The notes under the pieces are model-generated. The model made no database searches and was not told the DNA's origin. It saw only the letters and a list, made by a program, of their open reading frames with translations. Of a DNA stretch of 5,751 nucleotides, positions 1 through 5,751 are shown piece after piece. The translations under genes and the position numbers were made by a program. Within the stretch, counting starts at the first letter, position 1, and every line of letters starts with the position of its first letter. The stretch spans positions 1 to 5,751 of the forward strand of contig DATFBR010000126.1 of NCBI GenBank assembly GCA_035253685.1, given 5' to 3'. The stretch is from DASRTE01 sp035253685 (GTDB taxonomy: Bacteria; Actinomycetota; Actinomycetes; Jiangellales; Jiangellaceae).

Positions 1-179
1 GGTGCCTCTACGACCTGACCGACACCGCCGACTTCGTCGTCGACCGCGTGGGTTCGCTGACGATCGCCGCCGGGTTCTCCGGCCATGGCTTCAAGTTTGT
101 GCCGGAGATCGGCCGCCTGGTGGCGGATCTCGTGCTGGGAACAGGGTTTCCGCCCACCCGGTTCGCGATCGCTCGGTGA
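1..179 (+). CDS. Sarcosine oxidase / N-methyl amino acid oxidase-like flavoenzyme, C-terminal end (5' partial)
   Basis: Only the last 58 codons are visible, with the reading frame starting at base 3 and TGA at 177-179. The family oxidatively demethylates sarcosine or other N-methyl amino acids, giving formaldehyde, H2O2 and the free amino acid, in the cytoplasm. The first complete codon is Cys in the context C-L-Y-D. This aligns with the C-M-Y-T stretch of monomeric sarcosine oxidase, where Cys binds FAD covalently. About 30 residues later comes GFSGHGFKF, the family's C-terminal signature, whose Lys lies near the flavin and activates oxygen in characterised members. The protein ends FAIAR, which resembles the short basic tail of the family. 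The N-terminal Rossmann FAD domain is off the window, so the exact substrate (sarcosine, N-methyltryptophan, another secondary amine) cannot be judged. It lies 99 bases upstream of coxM on the same strand, so read-through into cox is possible. Confidence 0.82.
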   Translation, partial: CLYDLTDTADFVVDRVGSLTIAAGFSGHGFKFVPEIGRLVADLVLGTGFPPTRFAIAR

Positions 180-278
180 GCGGCCGCCGCACAGAGGTAC
201 TCAACGCAACGATCTCGGTTTAGGCTGGCTGCAGCGCGTTTCGCGTCACGGGGGTCCGTTTCCTGCCCAGGAGGCGCC
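180..278 (+). promoter_or_regulatory. Leader region of the cox operon with a weak promoter candidate
   Basis: This 99-base gap is the only real intergenic space in the window and the natural place for a cox promoter. TAGGCT at 221-226 fits the actinobacterial -10 pattern TANNNT. At 17-base spacing the -35 position (198-203, TACTCA) matches TTGACA at only three of six bases, so a classical SigA promoter is weakly supported. Such a promoter would start transcription near base 233, about 45 bases before the coxM ATG. A small CGCG-TTT-CGCG inverted repeat (235-245) sits there but may be a chance product of high GC. I found no CRP-type TGTGA-N6-TCACA palindrome. Transcription from the upstream oxidase gene is an alternative. 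Confidence 0.25.
269..274 (+). promoter_or_regulatory. Ribosome binding site of coxM
   Basis: A perfect AGGAGG lies 4 bases before the ATG at 279. The spacing is somewhat short but usable. It supports 279 as the start, and the resulting N-terminus (MYPAAFDY) is the expected beginning of a CoxM protein. Confidence 0.7.
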
Positions 279-1154
279 ATGTACCCAGCGGCGTTCGACT
301 ACGTCGCACCACGAACTGTTGACGAGACCCTGGCCATCCTGGCCGACCGGGGTGAGGACGTGAAGATCCTGGCCGGCGGCCAGAGCCTCATCCCGATGAT
401 GAAGCTTCGCCTAGCCACGCCGGAGTCGCTGGTCGACATCAACCGCGTTCCGGGCCTGGACACCATCGAGGTCGCGGACGGTCACCTGACCGTCGGTGCC
501 CTGACCCGGCACAACGACGTCGTGTCCTCCGAGGTCGTCTCGGCCGAGAACCACACCATGGCCGCCGCGGCACCGTGGATCTCCGATCCGCTGGTGCGCA
601 ACCTCGGTACCGTTGGAGGCTCGCTGGCGCACTCCGATCCGCAGGGCGACTGGGGATCGGTGATGCTGGCCTGCGGGGCCGAGATGGTCGCCAGGACCAC
701 ACGCGGGCAGCGCACGATCCCGGTCGACGAGTTCTTCGTCGACCTGTTCACCAGCGCGCTCGAACCCGACGAGCTGCTCACCGAGATCCACGTCCCGCGA
801 TACCGGAGTCCGGCAGGTGGCACCTACCTCAAGCTGGAGCGCAAGGTCGGTGACTACGCAACGGTCGGCGTCGCCGTCCATCTGCAACTCGACGGCGCCC
901 GGGAGCGCATCGAGCAGGCCGGCATCGCGCTCACCGCCGTCGGGCCCAAGAACATCAAGGCCGTCGACGCGGAGCAGGCCCTCGTGGGCGAGGCGCCGGG
1001 TGAGGACCTGTTCGCCGAGGCCGCCGAGCTCGCCGCGGCGGCCGCCGAGCCCCGCACCGACGTCCGGGGGTCCGCCGACTACAAGCGATCCGTCGTGAGC
1101 ACGTTCGTGCGGCGTGGGCTCGCCCGTGCCGCCGGGCAAGCCGGCCGAGCGTGA
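279..1154 (+). CDS. coxM: Aerobic carbon monoxide dehydrogenase, medium (FAD-binding) subunit CoxM/CutB
   Basis: This 291-residue flavoprotein subunit of Mo-Cu CO dehydrogenase receives electrons from the 2Fe-2S clusters of CoxS and passes them to the quinone/respiratory chain, probably at the inner face of the membrane. The N-terminal FAD_binding_5 domain (about residues 1-175) carries AGGQS at 32-36 and TVGGS at 111-115, followed by LAHSDPQGD. These are the two glycine-rich FAD motifs and lie at the places expected for CoxM (AGGHS and TIGGN/D types). The C-terminal CO_deh_flav_C domain (about 180-285) begins near LKLERKVGDYATVGVAV. An Ala-rich helix (about residues 246-258) follows, and the end is basic. 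Length matches the family (about 285-295). The ATG at 279 follows a perfect AGGAGG. It is the first gene of the M-S-L order typical of form I clusters. The subunit alone resembles FAD subunits of other xanthine-oxidase relatives; the assignment to CO dehydrogenase rests on coxL. Confidence 0.95.
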   Translation: MYPAAFDYVAPRTVDETLAILADRGEDVKILAGGQSLIPMMKLRLATPESLVDINRVPGLDTIEVADGHLTVGALTRHNDVVSSEVVSAENHTMAAAAPWISDPLVRNLGTVGGSLAHSDPQGDWGSVMLACGAEMVARTTRGQRTIPVDEFFVDLFTSALEPDELLTEIHVPRYRSPAGGTYLKLERKVGDYATVGVAVHLQLDGARERIEQAGIALTAVGPKNIKAVDAEQALVGEAPGEDLFAEAAELAAAAAEPRTDVRGSADYKRSVVSTFVRRGLARAAGQAGRA

Positions 1155-1158
1155 GGAG
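1153..1158 (+). promoter_or_regulatory. Ribosome binding site deciding the coxS start
   Basis: GAGGAG overlaps the last two bases of the coxM stop codon and lies 7 bases before the GTG at 1166, an ideal spacing. The alternative GTG at 1151, which overlaps the coxM TGA, has no Shine-Dalgarno sequence in front of it and would put five extra residues (MRSSP) before the conserved KVTVTING start. Translation from 1166 is therefore preferred. Confidence 0.7.
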
Positions 1159-1165
1159 CAGCCCA

Positions 1166-1643
<478 letters not shown>

Positions 1644-1645
<2 letters not shown>

Positions 1646-1650
1646 GGGGA
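1644..1650 (+). promoter_or_regulatory. Ribosome binding site deciding the coxL start
   Basis: GAGGGGA, overlapping the coxS stop, is 5 bases before the ATG at 1656. An in-frame GTG at 1632 would begin inside coxS and add eight residues that do not look conserved. The ATG with this site is the better start. Confidence 0.65.
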
Positions 1651-1655
1651 ACGAC

Positions 1656-4030
<2,375 letters not shown>

Positions 4031-4034
<4 letters not shown>

Positions 4035-4954
4035 GCGACCCGCAACTCACCGAGGCCGCAGATCTCGAACGCCGCGGCGAACTGTTCGTGCTGGCGACGG
4101 TCGTGTGGCGGCGGGCGCCGTCGTCCGGCCACGTCGGGTCGAAGGCGCTGGTCATGCCGGACGGGTCGATGCGTGGCTGGCTGGGCGGCGCGTGTGCCCA
4201 ACCGGCTGTGCGCAGCGAAGCGCTGTCTGCGCTGGCCGACGGTCGGTCGCGGCTGCTACTTCTCGGTGTCCCGCCGGAGGCCGCGGCGGCCTTGGGCGAG
4301 GGCGCCGTCGTCGTGCCGATGGCATGTGGGAGTGAGGGGTCGCTCGCCGTGTATCTCGAGCCCGTGGTGCCCGCGCCATTGGTCGTCGCCGTCGGCGTGT
4401 CGCCGGCGGTCGACACGCTGGTCGCGCTGGCCCGGGACGTCGGCTGGCGCGCGGCCGTCGCCGAGACGCCCGAGGACATCGCCACGAATCCGGTCGACGC
4501 CGGCACCGCCATCGTCGTCGCGACCCAGGGGCACGACGACGAGGCGGCGCTGCAGGCGGCGTTGGTGACCGGCGCCGGTTACATCGGGCTCGTCGCCTCG
4601 CGCAAGCGGGCCGAGACGACGTTGGGGTACCTGCGCGACCGGGGCCTGGCCGAGGTCGACCTGTCCCGCGTGCATGCCCCGGCCGGCCTCGACCTGGGGT
4701 CCACCGACCACCGCGAGATCGCCGTCGCGGTATTGGCCGACCTGGTCGCGAGGCGCGCTGCGGGGGAGTTGCGTGTGCCCGTCAGGGTCCCGGAGCCTCC
4801 ACGGGCGCAGGCCGTCGACCCGGTCTGCGGCATGAGTGTCGACATCGCCGGTGCCCGGTGGATCACCGAGCACCACGGCAGCACATGGTACTTCTGCAGT
4901 CCCGGGTGCCTCGAGGCGTTCCTGGCCCAGCATGCGGCCCGACCACCCGGGTAG
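4031..4954 (+). CDS. XdhC/CoxI-family molybdenum-enzyme maturation factor with C-terminal YHS metal-binding domain
   Basis: This 307-residue protein is probably a cytoplasmic factor that helps mature or insert the Mo-Cu cofactor of the CO dehydrogenase. XdhC relatives bind molybdenum cofactor and assist its sulfuration. The XdhC_CoxI domain (about 10-75) has APSSGHVGSK and GWLGGACAQP, with the conserved Cys at 55. The XdhC Rossmann domain (about 117-238) shows GYIGLVASRKR and the C-terminal GLDLGSTDHREIAVAV. Its nucleotide-binding loop reads GVSPA (122-126), not the usual GAG-type glycine motif. A linker (about 240-260) leads to a YHS domain (about 261-303) with DPVCGM at 263-268 and FCSPGC at 288-293. 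Cys266, Cys289 and Cys293 are candidate metal ligands. The GTG at 4031 overlaps the coxL TGA, with GGAGG ten bases upstream. The same frame happens to stay open upstream through coxL, but that part is not protein-like. Function is inferred from family and operon position; the YHS role is unknown. Confidence 0.88.
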
Positions 4955-4957
4955 TCC

Positions 4958-5751
4958 TCACGCATCGGTGCCGCGGACCAGCGCGACGACGTCGGCCGCG
5001 CATCCCCACGACAGCGTCACCCCTGCTCCGCCGTGCCCGTAGCAGTGCACGCACGGTGTGCCGTCGGCGAGGGCCGTCCGGTCGAGCCGCACGGCGGGCC
5101 GTCCGGGTCGTAGCCCGACCCGGTGACCGAGCACCCGGGCATCCGCGAGGCGAGAATCGAGAGCAGTACAGCGGCGCAGGATCGCCGCCGCCGTGCCCGG
5201 ATGCGGCTCCAGGTCGGTCTCGCCCTCCTCGGCGGTGCCGCCCAGGATGCAGTCGCCCGAACGCGGCACGATGTAGGTGACGTCGTCGCCGTACTCGTCG
5301 AGGATCACCTGGTCGAGGCCTGGATTCTCGACCCGGACGACCTGACCACGGATGGGCGTCACGGTCGCGTCGTCGGCCAGCTCCCTGGCGCCGAGCCCGG
5401 CACAGTTGACGACGGCACCGGCCGTGCCGGCGAGTTCTCCGAGCGATCGGACGAAGCGGCGCTCGACGGCACCTCCGGCCGAGATGAACCGCTGCCACAG
5501 CCATGCCAGGTAGAGCGGCATCTCGACCACCGGCGTCGTGAACGCCAACCCGTCGCGGTAGCCGTCGGGCAGTTCGCCCGGCCGGCACCGGCGCAGGTCG
5601 GTGACGGCCGCACGCCACCACGGATCTGGCACCGGGTCGCGGAACAGCTCCTTGGTGGCCCCCATGCGGACGCCGGTCGCGACAGTGCCGGCCAGCTGCT
5701 CGAAGGCCGCATAGGTGTGACGGCCCCACCGCAGGACGTCCACCTCCGGGT
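4958..5751 (-). CDS. D-amino-acid oxidase-like FAD flavoenzyme (5' end outside the window)
   Basis: The visible 263-codon part of a D-amino-acid oxidase homologue (usual length about 310-340) would oxidise D-amino acids to 2-oxo acids with release of ammonia and H2O2. Reading from the right edge: a WWRAAV and LPDGYRDGL substrate-domain segment, then VNCAGLGAREL (about 5379-5412), PIRGQ, YIVPRSGDCILGGTAEEG (about 5214-5275) containing the active-site Tyr region, GLRPGRPAVRL with the likely substrate-carboxylate Arg, and HCYGHGGAGVTLSWGCA (4997-5047), the family's C-terminal FAD signature. The stop TGA is the complement of 4958-4960. The N-terminal GxGxxG FAD motif, probably about 50 residues, lies beyond the window. 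The frame is open to the edge, so the GTG at 5743 is not a credible start. The gene converges on the cox block with a 3-base gap and belongs to a separate transcript. A related glycine oxidase-type enzyme is less likely because the DAAO signatures are near complete. Confidence 0.88.
   Translation of the reverse strand, partial: PEVDVLRWGRHTYAAFEQLAGTVATGVRMGATKELFRDPVPDPWWRAAVTDLRRCRPGELPDGYRDGLAFTTPVVEMPLYLAWLWQRFISAGGAVERRFVRSLGELAGTAGAVVNCAGLGARELADDATVTPIRGQVVRVENPGLDQVILDEYGDDVTYIVPRSGDCILGGTAEEGETDLEPHPGTAAAILRRCTALDSRLADARVLGHRVGLRPGRPAVRLDRTALADGTPCVHCYGHGGAGVTLSWGCAADVVALVRGTDA

Noticed and set aside
235..245. CGCG-TTT-CGCG inverted repeat as an operator
   Set aside because: It has a four-base arm made only of C and G, which is expected by chance in DNA of this composition, and it lacks the LysR T-N11-A form. 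It is kept only as a remark on the leader.
411..1139. Antisense open frame (242 codons) opposite coxM
   Set aside because: It is a frame shadow produced by high third-position GC, with no motif or upstream ribosome site of note.
1151..1165. coxS starting at the GTG overlapping the coxM stop
   Set aside because: It has no Shine-Dalgarno before it, and the added residues MRSSP precede the conserved start of the family. The GTG at 1166 has GAGGAG at ideal spacing.
4863..5729. Second reverse-strand open frame (288 codons) overlapping the D-amino-acid oxidase gene
   Set aside because: It is Arg-rich, has no recognisable motif, and overlaps the frame that carries all the D-amino-acid oxidase signatures.

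Overview
The window is about 5.75 kb of GC-rich DNA with strongly GC-biased third codon positions, GTG starts and mostly TGA stops. This points to a high-GC actinobacterium. Protein-level resemblance suggests the mycobacterial side of the group (Mycobacterium, Mycolicibacterium, Rhodococcus, Gordonia), but no marker here fixes the genus.

Layout: bases 1-179 are the 3' end of a monomeric sarcosine oxidase / N-methyl amino acid oxidase-type flavoenzyme (+ strand). A 99-base leader follows (180-278). Then comes a compact four-gene + strand block: coxM (cutB, FAD subunit, 279-1154), coxS (cutC, 2Fe-2S subunit, 1166-1645), coxL (cutA, molybdenum subunit, 1656-4034) and an XdhC/CoxI-family maturation gene with a C-terminal YHS metal-binding domain (4031-4954). 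Only 3 bases separate its stop from that of a convergent, 5'-truncated D-amino-acid oxidase gene on the - strand (4958-5751).

CoxM, CoxS and CoxL form the aerobic Mo-Cu carbon monoxide dehydrogenase, which oxidises CO with water to CO2. Electrons pass from the Mo-Cu centre in CoxL through the two 2Fe-2S clusters of CoxS to FAD in CoxM, and on to the respiratory chain. CoxL carries AYRCSFR, the form I signature whose cysteine bridges copper, so this is a genuine CO dehydrogenase rather than a form II or other xanthine-oxidase relative. The XdhC-type protein is probably a cofactor-maturation or insertion factor.

The most interesting observation is the YHS domain (Cys266, Cys289, Cys293) fused to that maturation factor, directly downstream of an enzyme that needs one copper per active site. 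A role in copper handling is a testable inference. The other familiar accessory genes (coxD, coxE, coxF, coxG) and a LysR regulator (cutR) are not in the window. The block is bracketed by two DAO-superfamily flavin oxidases. No RNA genes, CRISPR arrays, insertion sequences or notable repeats were seen.
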